This document shows, piece after piece, positions 21,268-32,376 of a DNA stretch of 64,000 nucleotides (position 1 is the stretch's first letter; each line of letters starts with the position of its first letter). The DNA is from Henricia sp. BOLD:AAB3569 (taxonomy: Eukaryota; Echinodermata; Asteroidea; Spinulosida; Echinasteridae): NCBI GenBank assembly GCA_037783545.1, contig JBBELK010000809.1, forward strand, positions 62,001-126,000. Reading direction: 5' to 3'. A program made the translations under genes and the position numbers. Under the pieces are notes generated by a model. That model saw only the letters and a list, made by a program, of their open reading frames with translations. It did not search any database and was not told the DNA's origin.

Positions 21268-21445
21268 ATCAAGGCGTTGGGCTTGTCTTTAAGTTATAGA
21301 CGGCCCGCTGAAGATAAAACTGAACAAAACGCTTACAAGCTACGGAATCTGTTGCACGTCTTGGCTCACAACGCGCCGCGCTACGACTATGCACACACGC
21401 ATGCACGTACATGTATCGGTACGGTCCTAAACCCAACGCCTTGAT
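21268..21445. repeat. Short TIR element (MITE-like), copy 1
   Basis: Ends are ATCAAGGCGTTGGG and its inverse CCCAACGCCTTGAT, 178 bp apart. The same element is at 61950-62117. It forms the left end of a longer repeat described below. Confidence 0.75.
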
Positions 21446-21905
21446 GGTTCTGCATTTAGCCAGCGAAACTCATTACAGTAATAGGGAAACCACCCCAGCG
21501 TGAGCGGAAATTTCATTGGTCGACGCACGCCAGGCTATGTTTGAAAGACCTATGATGTGCGATCACCAGTTTGTTCATCCGATGTAGTATTAAGAGCTCA
21601 CACAAATTATTCAGGAAAGCTGTCATATTACGATCGTTGTCCCCCAGAAGTGTAATTAAATACGTAAACAGACAAACACAATAAATACTACGAAACCGAG
21701 AATATTTGTTGTTTTCGTCCATCGATCATGCCACGGTTCTCATAACATGGAGGACGCCATTACATGCATAATGCATGCTCGCGTCATTACGTGTTACTCA
21801 TAAAGCTCCTGATTGGCTGAAGACAAATTTTAAATATTCATCCCTGCATTCCCGCATATGCAAAGCCCGCCATTAAACCCGAAAGTGACAGACTCGACAA
21901 ATGGG
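21268..21905 (+). repeat. Interspersed repeat family, left half (copy 1)
   Basis: About 640 bp that matches 61950-62615 with scattered differences, including CACCCCAGCGTGAGC, GGTCGACGCACGCCAGGC, ATGCATAATGCATGC and TTAAACCCGAAAGTGACAG. Here the match stops abruptly near 21905. The right half of the family resumes at about 31870. Confidence 0.85.
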
Positions 21906-22191
21906 GTTTCTCTCTATTGAATAACCGAAAACACGGTATTTCCTTTGTACAACTATACATTCGTATGCAAATTACTTTCCCCACTTCACGCAGTATAAAT
22001 TTCTGCGTGATAGTATAAACGCATTGACCTGTGACTTTCTTGTCGAAGCAGTAATTCTATATACTTCAGTTCAGGCTAGCTCACTGCCGAGTACACACCT
22101 CTTTATTTCCTGCTAACTCCATATTTTCCCTCCCACCCGCCCTCATGAAAGAACACGTTTTGCTGGTTGTACGATATATTGTTTCTCCTAT

Positions 22192-22458
22192 ATAGGCTTG
22201 CCAAATGATTACTGCTATCACTGCAAGACACCAGGACACTGGGCTCGTGAATGTCCCCTCTACAGAACACAGCCTCAGGGCATCAGAAGCAGGTTCAGAG
22301 CACGAGCGTATCCACCCAACTCCACATACTCCAACTTCTACTCAAGCGTGCCATGGAACATCCCTCCCGTCCACCAGTCATATCCATCCACCCCATCAAC
22401 TGGGCCTACCTCAGACCTCACAGCAAAACCAAGTATCAACCCAGCATCGGCAATCTGA
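22192..22458 (+). pseudogene. DIRS gag C-terminal fragment with zinc knuckle
   Basis: The frame reads LPNDYCYHCKTPGHWARECP, a CCHC knuckle, then a Pro/Ser/Tyr-rich tail ending at 22458. The sequence upstream (CCTATATAGGC) has no recognisable remainder of gag. The gag 5' part is missing, decayed, or joined by splicing. It overlaps the start of the RT frame. Confidence 0.65.
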
Positions 22459-23731
22459 ATCGTCGCTAACTAGAATACAGCAGATTCAAGACAAATTTGT
22501 TGACGTGTTGCAGGTAACTTACAGTTGTCATCGTGATAATATCTGCGATCTTTCTTCAGATCAAGTGCGAGTCAAAGGACGAATTAAAGAACATAGACAG
22601 TTCTGGGCAGATATCGGTGCTTCTAATTTCATACTCTCAATAATAGATCAAGGTTACACAATCCCTTTTCAAGAAATCCCTTCGAAAATGTGGCATAATA
22701 ATAACAACAGATCAGCCTTACTAGAGTATGAGTTTGTAACCAAATCAACCTTAGAATTGTTACACTCCGGAAGAATCGCCGAAAAAGTTGAACCTTCACA
22801 TATCGTGAGCCCGTTGTCTGTGTCATATCAAACGTCAAGTAAAAGAAGACTTATTCTAGATCTAAGTAGAATAAATCCATATGTGGAGAAAACCCACTTT
22901 GAGATTGATGATTGGAAAGTAGGCCTGCAATTAATGTCACAGAATGCACACTTGTCTAGCTTCGACTTGAAGTCGGGATATCATCATATTGACATTGCCA
23001 AAGAGTCTCAATCTTACATTGGGTTTTCTTGGAAGATGAACGGTACCTCTAGATATTTTGAGTTTAATGTCCTTCCGTTTGGCCTTTCTAGTGCTCCGTT
23101 GATTTTCACTAAAATGTTGAAACCACTTGTAACACACTGGAGAGCTAATGGTATTCTAATCGCCCTTTATCTTGACGATGGATTTTGGGTTGTTCCAAAC
23201 ACTTCCAGCGATAATTCTACAAATCTAAAACATGCCCAGAACGTATCTCGTCACATTAAATCCGATTTAATCAAAGCTGGCTTAGTGTATAATATACAAA
23301 AAAGCAAATGGGAACCCACCACTACTTGCGAGTGGTTAGGCATGATTTGGGATACCCGAGCTGGCACATTTAAAGTGTTAGACAGGCGTTTAGAAAAGAT
23401 CAACAAAACTATCTCCGAGTTAACCCAACGTCTTCCCGTACGCAAATTACATTCTTTCGTCGGTCAAATTATTTCCCTAAGACCAGTTGTAGGAAACATC
23501 TGTAGACTTATGACACGACACTGCCAAATATCCATTGCGCATGCTGATCATGAGGACGAAATTATTACACTAGATCAGTTTTGTAATTCAGAAATAAGAT
23601 TTTGGAACCTTCATGTATCAAAACTAAACGTACGCCATTTATTCCGGACATCCAGTGTTAACAAAATAATGTGTTGTGACGCAAGCTCTACAGGAGCTGG
23701 GGTCGATTTCACTAAACCCTTCGTAAATTAA
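22205..23731 (+). pseudogene. DIRS reverse transcriptase plus start of RNase H
   Basis: The open frame carries the DIRS RT: SGRIAEKVEPSHIVSPLSV, KRRLILDLSRINPYV, SSFDLKSGYHHIDI, FEFNVLPFGLSSAPLIFTK, the catalytic ALYLDDGFWV, and the post-RT block LHSFVGQIISLRPVVG. RNase H begins with MCCDASSTGAGV (first catalytic Asp) and is cut off. After about 23705 the sequence is unrelated and a stop follows at 23729-23731. The first ~75 codons overlap the zinc-knuckle frame and are probably not used. The RT itself has no internal lesion. Confidence 0.85.
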
Positions 23732-23889
23732 GGTCCATAATAAGTTTACGATGAATCGTACGGCTGCGATGGATCGTGGCTACTAGTCTACAGCACTAAG
23801 GGACCCCATATGCATTTTCGGGTACAATCTTGGCAAATTTGAGGATATGTTAATTTCATATCAAGGAATTCAAATCCGGTTGTTGCCAA

Positions 23890-25240
23890 TTTTTAAGAGG
23901 TCATCTTCAAGGTCAAAGGTCAATTTAAAGGTCATAAAGGGTCAAAACCATAAAATTGCACTTTGGCGGCCCCTCGTTGGTCAATTTCAACAATCGTTGC
24001 ACCCATTCTAGGATTCACAGGATGCTAAGTTCATTTATTATAGTCTCCAAGATTTTTAAGGTCATCTTCAAGGTCAAAAGTCAATTTAAAGGTCACAGAG
24101 GGTCAAAAATCACAAAATTGCACTTTGACGGCCCTTTCCCTGGTCAATTTCAACAGTCGTGGTGTCCATTCTAGGATTTACAGGATGCTGAGTTCATTTA
24201 TTAAAGTCTTCAAGATTTTTGTGGTCATCTTCAAGGTCAAAAGTCAATTTAAAGGTCAATTTAAAGGCCACAACTAGGGTAAACAATCTTAAAATTGCAC
24301 TTTGGCGGCCCGATTGTTGAAATTGGTCAATTTCAACAATCGTGGCGCCCATTCTACGATTTACAGGATGCCGAGTTCATTTATTATAGTCTCCAAGATT
24401 TTAAGGTCATCTTCAAGCTCAAAAGTAAATTTAAAGGTCACAGAGGGTCAACAATCACAAAATTGCACTTTGACGGCCCTTTCCCTGGTCAATTTCAACA
24501 GTCGTGGTGTCCATTCTAGGATTTACAGGATGCTGAGTTCATTTATTAAAGTCTTCAAGATTTTTGTGGTCATCTTCAAGGTCAAAAGTCAATTTAAAGG
24601 TCAATTTAAAGGCCACAACTAGGGTAAACAATCTTAAAATTGCACTTTAATTGGCGGCCCCTGATCGATCGTTGGCCAATTTCAACAATCGTGGCGCCCA
24701 TTCTACGATTTACAGGATGCCGAGTTCATTTATTATAGTCTCCAAGATTTTAAGGTCATCTTCAAGGTCAAAAGTCAATTTAAAGGTCACACTGCAGAGG
24801 GTAAACAATCACAAAATTGCACTTTGGCGGCCCCTCCTTGGTCAATTTCAACAATCGTGGCGCCCATTCTAGGTTTTACAGGATGCTGAGTTTATTTATT
24901 AAAGTCTCCAAGATTTGTATGGTCATCTTCAAGGTCAAAAGTCAATTTAAAGGTAAATTTAAAGGTCACAACTAGGGTCAAAAATCTTAAAATTGCACTT
25001 TGGCGGCCCCTCGTTGGTCAATTTTAAGAATCGTGGTGTCCGTTGTAGGATTTACAGGAGGCTGAGTTTATTTATTAAAGTCTCCAAGATTTTTAAGGAC
25101 ATCCTCAAGGTCAAAGGTTAATTTAAAGGTTACAGGGGGTCACTAATCATAACAAAATGTACTTTGTCGGTCCCCGTTTGGTCAATTTCAACAATCATGT
25201 TGTCTGTCCTACGATTTACAGGATGCTACGTTCATTTAAC
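23890..25240. repeat. 160-185 bp tandem repeat, eight copies, GGTCA-rich
   Basis: The marker TCATCTTCAAGGTCAAA recurs at about 23899, 24060, 24221, 24404, 24567, 24752, 24920 and, diverged, 25098. Each unit also carries AAAATTGCACTTTGGCGGCC, CAATTTCAACAATCGTGG and ATTTACAGGATGC. Open frames here are repeat artefacts. Confidence 0.95.
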
Positions 25241-25839
25241 TAGGGCCAGGGTCAAGGCCACTTTACTAGGACCCCTGGCTCCCCATGGAGTGATGGAAAT
25301 TGTATGTATGAATTTCAGTCTCGGTTGATCCATTTAGATGTTAAGAACGTTTTTTGCAAGGTGTACATGTATGGTGATGTAGAGTTAATTTATGAAGATT
25401 CCAGGACGTTTATATGTCAGGGTCATGTGACTAAGGTCAGTGGTCAAGGTCAATTTGGACATCGGACTTACCTGTTGTGATTTCTTTCTCGGATTTTGAA
25501 AATGCCAAGTGAATATCTAAAGACAAGTCAGGGTCCTGTGAATAAGGTCAAGGTTATCTTAGATCGTACTGGGCTCCATTAGCAGAATGTTTGATGGGAG
25601 GGGAGAGGTTCTTTCAAGGTTTTCAGGATGCCAAGTTGATTAATTTTTGAAAGTCTTAAGATGAATACACCACTGCATGGTGCCTATTCTTCATATTAAA
25701 CTATGCCGGCTAACGCATATAAGGACAACTGTCTAGCAGAACTTGCAATGAGTTTTTCAATTAACTCGTAATGAAGATATTTAAAATTAAAGCCCGCCAA
25801 AGTGAGCGACTGAGTAGGCCTACATCAAGATCCTGGAGA

Positions 25840-26115
25840 AAAACATCAAGCAGTCCGCAGAGAAGCTCTGGGAGCATTTTGACATCAGCAGGACAACGAT
25901 CCAAAACACACTGCCAAGTCAGTCACGAAATGATGGTTCCGGGATAATGCTGCAGGCGTAGAGTGGCCAGGCCAAAGTCCGGACCTCAACTCAATCGACT
26001 CTGGGGGAGAGCCTTCCAACCTCAAAGACCTCGGGACTTTAGCGGAGTGGGCCAAATTCCACGCAGATACGTTGTGAGCCAGTACCAGAAGACATTTTCC
26101 ATTGACTGTCAAAAT
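25840..26115 (+). pseudogene. Tc1/mariner-type transposase relic (DDE region)
   Basis: Plus-strand segments in one frame read QDNDPKHTAKSV (second catalytic Asp block), a stop, then WFRDN, and WPGQSPDLNSID (third catalytic block, where the usual Glu of PIE is Asp), then LAEWAKF. Order and spacing fit the C-terminal half of a Tc1-like transposase. The N-terminal half is absent or unrecognisable, and the fragment has at least one stop and a small indel near 26000. Confidence 0.7.
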
Positions 26116-26508
26116 GACTTTGAACTGATCTAAGGAGGCTAGACATATTTTCTGCAAATCTGTCAATAAAATACCCCCGAAATGATTTACATGTATTTCT
26201 TGAAATGTCTGTTTGCAGTGATTCTTTCAGCTGCCTGTCACACTCTTGTAACTTAAGCCAAAAGACTCCCATTCCTAAAAATTTTCACGATTCAAAATAT
26301 GGTAAGGGTATCAATAATTTCAGGCTTGTTAGAGTTGTTTTTTTGTAATAAATTAGTGTTTTATAGACGAATTTTATGAAAACAAAACTAACAAAACTTA
26401 ATCTCTGGGAGGGGTGGTTATTTCTCTGTAGGGCTTGCTAAGCTCACGTAATAGCCAATCCCAATCAGTGAGGAACAACTGCACTACCGTGATTCGAGAC
26501 CACCAGTT

Positions 26509-26581
26509 GGCTTCATAGCTCAAATGGTAGGGCGTCTGCACGTTAAGCAGAAGGAATGCGGTTCGAATCCCGGTTGAGCCA
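26509..26581 (+). tRNA. tRNA-like sequence, anticodon GTT (Asn by anticodon), probably pseudogene or SINE head
   Basis: 73 nt folding into acceptor GGCTTCA/TTGAGCC, D-stem GCTC/GGGC and anticodon stem TCTGC/GCAGA, with loop ACGTTAA placing GTT at 26542-26544. The A box (TAGCTCAAATGG) and B box (GGTTCGAATCC) are good pol III promoters. The T-stem TGCGG/CCCGG has two mismatches and the acceptor has one, so a functional tRNA is doubtful. It lies inside the composite insertion. Confidence 0.5.
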
Positions 26582-29040
26582 AGTTGCTTTTCACTGCATC
26601 ATTTCCCAAACTCATATGGATTTGTCCACATTTGTATCGAATTCATTCACCCCGGCGGTCCCTGGGTAATAATCCCTATAAAAATAATCACTTAATCATA
26701 CTAAAACAGCATATGCTCCCCTAATACTAATAGAGACTGGAGTCGCTTGTGCATGATTTGTGTACCAGCAAAATTCAGAACGGTATTTTGTTCGGGCTTA
26801 GGCCTGTTTTTTATTTTGCCATAATATCATCTACTAGTCCAAATATTTAGAAAAGAAAGTGATAAGTGCAGTCGACGTTACTCAAACTATGTGAACTTTA
26901 ATAATCTGAAAATATGGTCCTTTTCAATGTGCGATGACATATACGAAATTTTGACCGGATTAGAAAACTAAACAACACTGGGTTTTAAAGGCAGAACAGA
27001 TGATTGGTAAACTGTTAAAAGGGGGTTAGGCCTATTTCCACTAGAAGCCCATTGATACAACTGTCCTGGACAAATTTTGTAACTGTAACGATTGAAAAAA
27101 AACCCATTATGAACCAGAAACGAACGTAAAAACCAAAGTGCTATAAAAATGAATGACAAAAGACGAAATCGCTTTTTCAATACAATGCCGATAACCACAC
27201 GAAACGAATTTTTTTCATTTTTTCATAATGGTTTATTACACATACTGACAATATCAAATAGCAGCTCAAAAGCTGAATTACATGATAAATATACATAGTG
27301 AAAAAAAAAAAAAAAAAAAAACACCTAATAATAATTTTAAAAAGAATTTACAAATTTTAGGGAAATATAAGTCGGACGTCGTCACATAGCCCTTCTGCAC
27401 GAAACCTAGATGAGGCAACTTGGGAGAATTATAATTTTGTTCCTCGTAAAATCTTCGTATTTGCCCCTCCAATTTGTTTCATTAGATTTAGGCCTACACT
27501 TATTCATGTTTAAAAGATCGTTTGAAGGAAAATTATTGACAGTGTTGAGAGTTCGTTCCGGTTTTTCTTGTAAACTCAGAAAAAAATGGGGTCACTGTAA
27601 ATGATACCCTCATCAGGTACTTATTCGCTTTAATTAAGCGAAGGGTACAACGACAAATTCGCCACGAATGATCAGCGAAATATAAACATATACTGTAGGC
27701 CTATAGCTACATTAAGACAGCTCGACTTGTACAACTTGTCCAAAACATCTCGTCCCTCCAGACAACTTTATTCCCATGTATGAAAACCACCCACCTCCCC
27801 CAAAGTAACCCCAGCTTTATCCTGTTTCCGTATAGACCGTATCGAATAGCCGCCATTTCGTGAGACACCTTTTGTTACTTAAACCGTTTAACAATGCATG
27901 GAAGCGCGATATGTGCAAAGCGCAACCATGCATGTCCTCAAGGAACAAACTGAAGAAACTGCCCCACGAAATGGACAGTCGATGGTTGTCGCAATGTTGT
28001 TAAGTGGGGGAAACATTGAGCATAAAACGATATCAAAATCCGATTATTGCAAACGTTCTTTCACATAAAATGACTCAACTCGATGTCAAACTCTAGGGCC
28101 TACATTATACAAGCATAAACAAACCTGATATACTAGTCACACTGACAACTTCGCATATGGCGATACGGCACGGCCAAAATTAACACGTATTTTGTGACTG
28201 CATAAACTGTTAGTAGAAGCTAGCCTTGTCTGTAGTGTGCGATACCATCACCTGATCACTTTGCGAATTGAACCCAAATTCGAACGCAGTGTGTACAGTT
28301 ATTAATACAGAAGGGTTCCTAGTTGGGCATCTTCGTGATTGGGTAATATTTTTCGTGCGCTAAATTCCACGTCGCGTCGTCTGCATTTTTATTTCCAAAA
28401 AACCTTGAAAAAGCACCTTTTCGGGGTCAGCAAAATTAGCAAGTGCTGGTGAAAAGTTACCAAGTTTTACTCGTCATCTTTGTGCTATTAATCTAGTGCC
28501 TTTTTGTTCTACTTTGTACTTGTGCGCTGGAAAGAACTACATCATGTTGTAGATACTGTCAACGAACTTGTTGCAAGTGTTTTTGTGTATTTTATTCTTC
28601 CGTTGGGAAAGTCACCCACGGAATTTGAACAGCAGAATTGGACTGCCACGATCGCATGTACATGTATCGTGTATGTACACCCAGTTCGGCGCCGGCCGTG
28701 CTAGCACAACCGTGTACATGTAACGGTAACGCGAACTAAGCATTCCTGTGAATTGACGAACCGGACCCAAGCAGCGTCCCCGTAGGATCGAATAGATAAA
28801 GCATCTTCTTCATTGGTGAGTTGCCTTTACTTCAAATCAGTACTTGATTACTGCTGAACTTAATATCATCAACTATAAGACATAAAATCCTACAGCCTCA
28901 TCGTAGCTTACGGTGCGTTGCCATGGCAGATATGCATCGTTAAACACATCGCAAGTTTCTTGAAATTGTTCTTAAGACGAAACACGAGTTACGGAGCATT
29001 AACCCATCGCATCTCGAGTTACGAAGAATCGTAAACGTTA
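26582..29040. other. Rest of the insertion, no gene recognised
   Basis: AT-rich DNA with a poly(A) run of about 20 bases at 27300-27321, possibly the tail of a retroposed sequence. Open frames here show no known motif. Confidence 0.5.
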
Positions 29041-29045
29041 GTGAA

Positions 29046-29430
29046 ATCGACCACAGGTTCCATAATTTGTAACGATGTACACGTAGCCCATAAACACTGG
29101 ACTGAAACAGAATCCCTCCACTTGGCGTGAACTAAGTACAATTTCATTTGCCATAAAATCATTCCTGCCTTTCATATCCAACTCCAAAGTAAAATGTTTT
29201 ACAGATAGTCAATCAGCGGCTCATATTGTCGAAGTCGGCAGCATGAACAATGAATTACATAAACTTTCTTTGGATATTTTTACTATTTGTATTCAGAATA
29301 ACATCAGAATAGAGGTTCAATGGATTCCCAAAACTGCTAATGAACAAGCGGATTTCATCAGTAGGTTGGTCGACTTAGATGACTGCAGTGGTCAATCTCA
29401 GACCAGTTCTTTTCATTGGTAATTAATACA
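29046..29430 (+). pseudogene. DIRS RNase H, C-terminal part
   Basis: Fragments read HKHWTETES, then in the next frame STWRELSTISFAIKSFLPF, KCFTDSQSAAHIVEVGSM (catalytic Asp) and WIPKTANEQADFISRLVDLDD (last catalytic Asp). This completes the domain begun at 23690. At least one 1-bp frame slip lies near 29115. The stretch following it (VDCFAT, GVDAFSQNW) is the linker to the recombinase. Confidence 0.75.
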
Positions 29431-30873
29431 TGGGGTCCTTTGACGGTGGATTGCTTCGCGACATATTATAATTCAAAATTACCTCGCTTTTTTTCAAGAT
29501 TTTGAAATCCCGGAACTGCAGGCGTTGATGCATTCTCTCAAAATTGGATCAAAGAAAACTGTCTTTTAGTTCCTCCAGTAACTCTTATCCCCAGTGTTCT
29601 TCATCATATTTTCATTTGTAAAGCAAAAGGAGTCCTAATCTTCCCATGGTGGCCCTCTTCACCATTTTGGCCGTTACTATGGTCAAGTTACAAGTCGGGG
29701 GTCAAAGCTTACATTTCTGTTTCCGGGCCTGAAAACATAAAGTCTGGACGAAACAAGAATTCCCGGTTAGGTTCTCACTTATTCAAAAGCAATATAGGCG
29801 CCGCTTATATCAATTTCACTAATGAACCGTCAGTACGTTTAATGAATTGATTTACCAATTTCTTTTTCCTCCTTTTCTTAATAGATCATCTTAAGTCATA
29901 ACTTTTGGTCGGAATTTCCACATTAAATTCAAGCTTTCAAGACACGCACCTTTCACGACATGTTGACGGCCAAAGCAGATGGCACCATCACCGCTTACCT
30001 TTATAAATGAAGAGAATTTTTCTCTTGGCTCCAACAGTTCAAACTTCCAATAAAGATCCCGGTAAGAGAATAAATCATCGCTGCTTTTATAGTTGATAGA
30101 GCGTCTAGGTCCACATCAGACAGTACCATTGTAACCATTGTCTCGGCTATTAAATGGCTTCATTCTCTAGTCAACTGTAGTCCCAACCCGGCTGATTCAT
30201 ATATAGTCCATCATATCGTGGACTCTCATAAACGTCGTCTCCACAAGCCTCCAGCTCAAAAAGATCCCATTTCGATTGAGTTAATCCAAAATATCGCTCA
30301 CAAATTCGCTAGTCCCAATTGTAATTTGATGCAACTCAGAACTGCATGTTATGTTACTCTAAAATTTACTCTTCTTTTTCGACATGACGAAATGGCACAA
30401 ATTAAGGCAAGTCACATACAACAGTTAAACAATGATGCTGGTTTCAGCATATTCATTCCTCGTTCTAAAACGGATGTTTTTAGGGAAGGAAACATTGCTT
30501 ACGTTGCAGACACTAAGGAATTTTATTCTTCAGCTCAGATTTTCACATCGGACAGGATGTTTATATTTTGGTTCCACTGTCTTTTCATTATAAATCCAAC
30601 TCCTACACTCCTCAAGCAAACAGACCCCTAAGTTACTCAAGATGCAGAGAAATTTTCCGAGATGCGTTAAAACAAATTGGAATTTCCGATCCTAATAGAT
30701 TCGGTCTTCACAGTATGCGTTCCGGGGGAGCTTCTCATTTAGCTAATCATGGTGTTCCTGATGAGTTAATTCAGCAACACGGAAGGTGGAAAACCGCAGA
30801 AGCCAAGAATAGGTACATACATAGAAACATCGAACACCGTCTACAAATCTCACAGGTTCTGCAGAACCAATAA
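29431..30873 (+). pseudogene. DIRS tyrosine recombinase
   Basis: The protein would join DNA circles to target sites. After a linker containing WGPFTVDCFAT and FPWWPSSPFWP, the recombinase frame carries LTAKADGTITAYLYK, a TGA (30008-30010), a TAA (30071-30073), then an open stretch with LFRHDEMAQIK (first catalytic Arg). A -1 slip lies near 30555-30568. The last 100 codons then hold GLHSMRSGGASHLANHG (His-x-x-Arg), QQHGRWKTAEAKNRYIH (His/Trp and the Tyr nucleophile). Catalytic residues are present but the frame is broken at least three times. Confidence 0.85.
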
Positions 30874-31870
30874 ATAACCACTTACCATCGGGCATTTAAC
30901 CGTATACAAAAATCTACATATTTATAATTATTAAAAATCATTTGTTAAATAAACCATATCGACTCTTTAATAATGCAGATATTGATACCAAGAAAATTTC
31001 GGTGCCAGCTTAAAACTTCAGTAAAAACGAAAAAAAACCAAGTGTTCGATTATGCAATCTTAATAACAAATTGACATGACATGGAATATTTCATTTCGAT
31101 TTTTTGTTGATAATAAACTGTCTATAGCTAGTTACTGAAAATACTTGATTGGAAATTACAATGCTCTTTTAAAAACTTCAAATCTCTAAATTACCCAAAC
31201 ACAATTTTGTATTTTTTTTTGTTTTTTTTTCTGTTTTTGGTTTTTTTTCAGGAATAATGAATGTATAGAGTAAAATACAATTTTCCACATGAAACCTAGT
31301 ACTTAAAAGAACAATCGTATTTAAACCTAAAATCAATCCGAGTGTTTAATCCCAACAGAATCCAAAGGCAAAGGGCCAAGAAGGTCAAAAGTCCCATGAT
31401 GGAACGTATTGAAGCTTTGGAATGTAAAATTAGACCTAATTATCATTTTGCATAAATTTGTGTACACGTTTTTTTCCGGACAGAGTCCGATAAGCCAATA
31501 GGGCAGAGGTTCTAAGTTAGAACAAGTTGAAAATAAACTTTAAGGTAACAACTTGCAAAAAATGTGTACAAAGTATGCTTATCCGGACAGAGTCCGAAGG
31601 GCCGAGAGGGCCGAGGTTCCAAGGTGGAAAGAGTTGTTATCCTAGTTTACTTGAAAATAGCTAATTATTTTGTTTTGTACAAGGTGGATAAAGCTAATGT
31701 GGTTTAATCAAGGGTGTACTCAGCATAATGAGACTAGCCCCAATCCCATGCTAACCGTAATAAATTTATTAATTAATTATTCTGAATTGATATCTTGCTT
31801 CCGTTTCTGTTATTTATTAGTGTGAAACTGTTTTTCATGCGGTTGAGCGCAGCGAATTAGCATGAAAGGC
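30874..31870. other. DIRS 3' region, no gene
   Basis: AT-rich. It contains two copies of TCCGGACAGAGTCCGA (about 31475 and 31583), each followed by a GGGCMGAGGTTC motif, and a related third block near 31350. These may belong to the internal or terminal repeat system of the DIRS element. Confidence 0.4.
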
Positions 31871-32065
31871 CGTATTTCGAGCTAGGCCAGGCCGTACGCA
31901 GTTATGTACGCAACCAGTGTGTTGCCGTACGGATTTACTATGGAAGTCGTTATCGAACAGTGTGGCTCGTTTTGATGCCGTGTGCAGTATAGTTTGCATG
32001 CGCGCGCAAGACCCAATATTCTCTTGTACAGCAAAACACCTGGAGACGGCCTTGGACAAGGCTAG
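31870..32065 (+). repeat. Interspersed repeat family, right half (copy 1)
   Basis: TCGAGCTAGGCCAGGCCGTA to GACGGCCTTGGACAAGG matches 62628-62815, which there directly follows the left half. Confidence 0.85.
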
Positions 32066-32376
32066 AAGGAAGGAAATTAGTTTAAAAATAGGATTGTAGA
32101 TTCTGAGAAATTTCAGCAACATGGATGCAGTAATACTTCGACAAAGGTTAAAAATCGATGCATGGTTGTTGTGTTGAATACAACTTAAACATCATTTGCA
32201 AATTATTTAAAAAAAAAAACTTTCAGTTGTCAATTCTTCCCACAAAGGTTCCATTTTACACGGGAATAAATCATGTGGTGTTTGTTACCATCCCTATCAA
32301 CACTTCTAGTCGTTTTATTATTGTTAACTCGTAGGTGCATATGGTGTAATTATTTGGCTTTAAAAAAGCGTGTTAA

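Larger units (their letters stand above)
23706..29045. mobile_element. ~5.3 kb insertion inside the DIRS RNase H
   Basis: The RNase H frame is lost after GAGV (about 23705) and its continuation (HWTETES, STWREL) is found from about 29045. The intervening DNA carries a ~170-bp satellite, a Tc1 relic, a tRNA-like sequence and a poly(A) run, so it is composite. I found no terminal repeats or clear target duplication. Boundaries are good to tens of bases only. Confidence 0.6.
21905..31870 (+). mobile_element. DIRS-type tyrosine-recombinase retroelement, interrupted
   Basis: It contains a gag zinc-knuckle fragment, RT, RNase H (in two pieces) and tyrosine recombinase, the DIRS order. Boundaries are inferred from the uninterrupted repeat copy at 61950-62815: its left half ends near 21905 and its right half starts near 31870. 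DIRS elements integrate by recombinase and leave no target duplication, and none is seen. I could not define inverted terminal repeats. A ~5.3 kb insertion (about 23706-29045) splits RNase H. Stops and frameshifts in the recombinase make the copy inactive. Confidence 0.75.

Noticed and set aside
23956..24872. Several 70-106 codon frames reading NNRGAHSTIYRMPSS and similar
   Set aside because: They are translations of the 160-185 bp satellite; different frames are open in different units.
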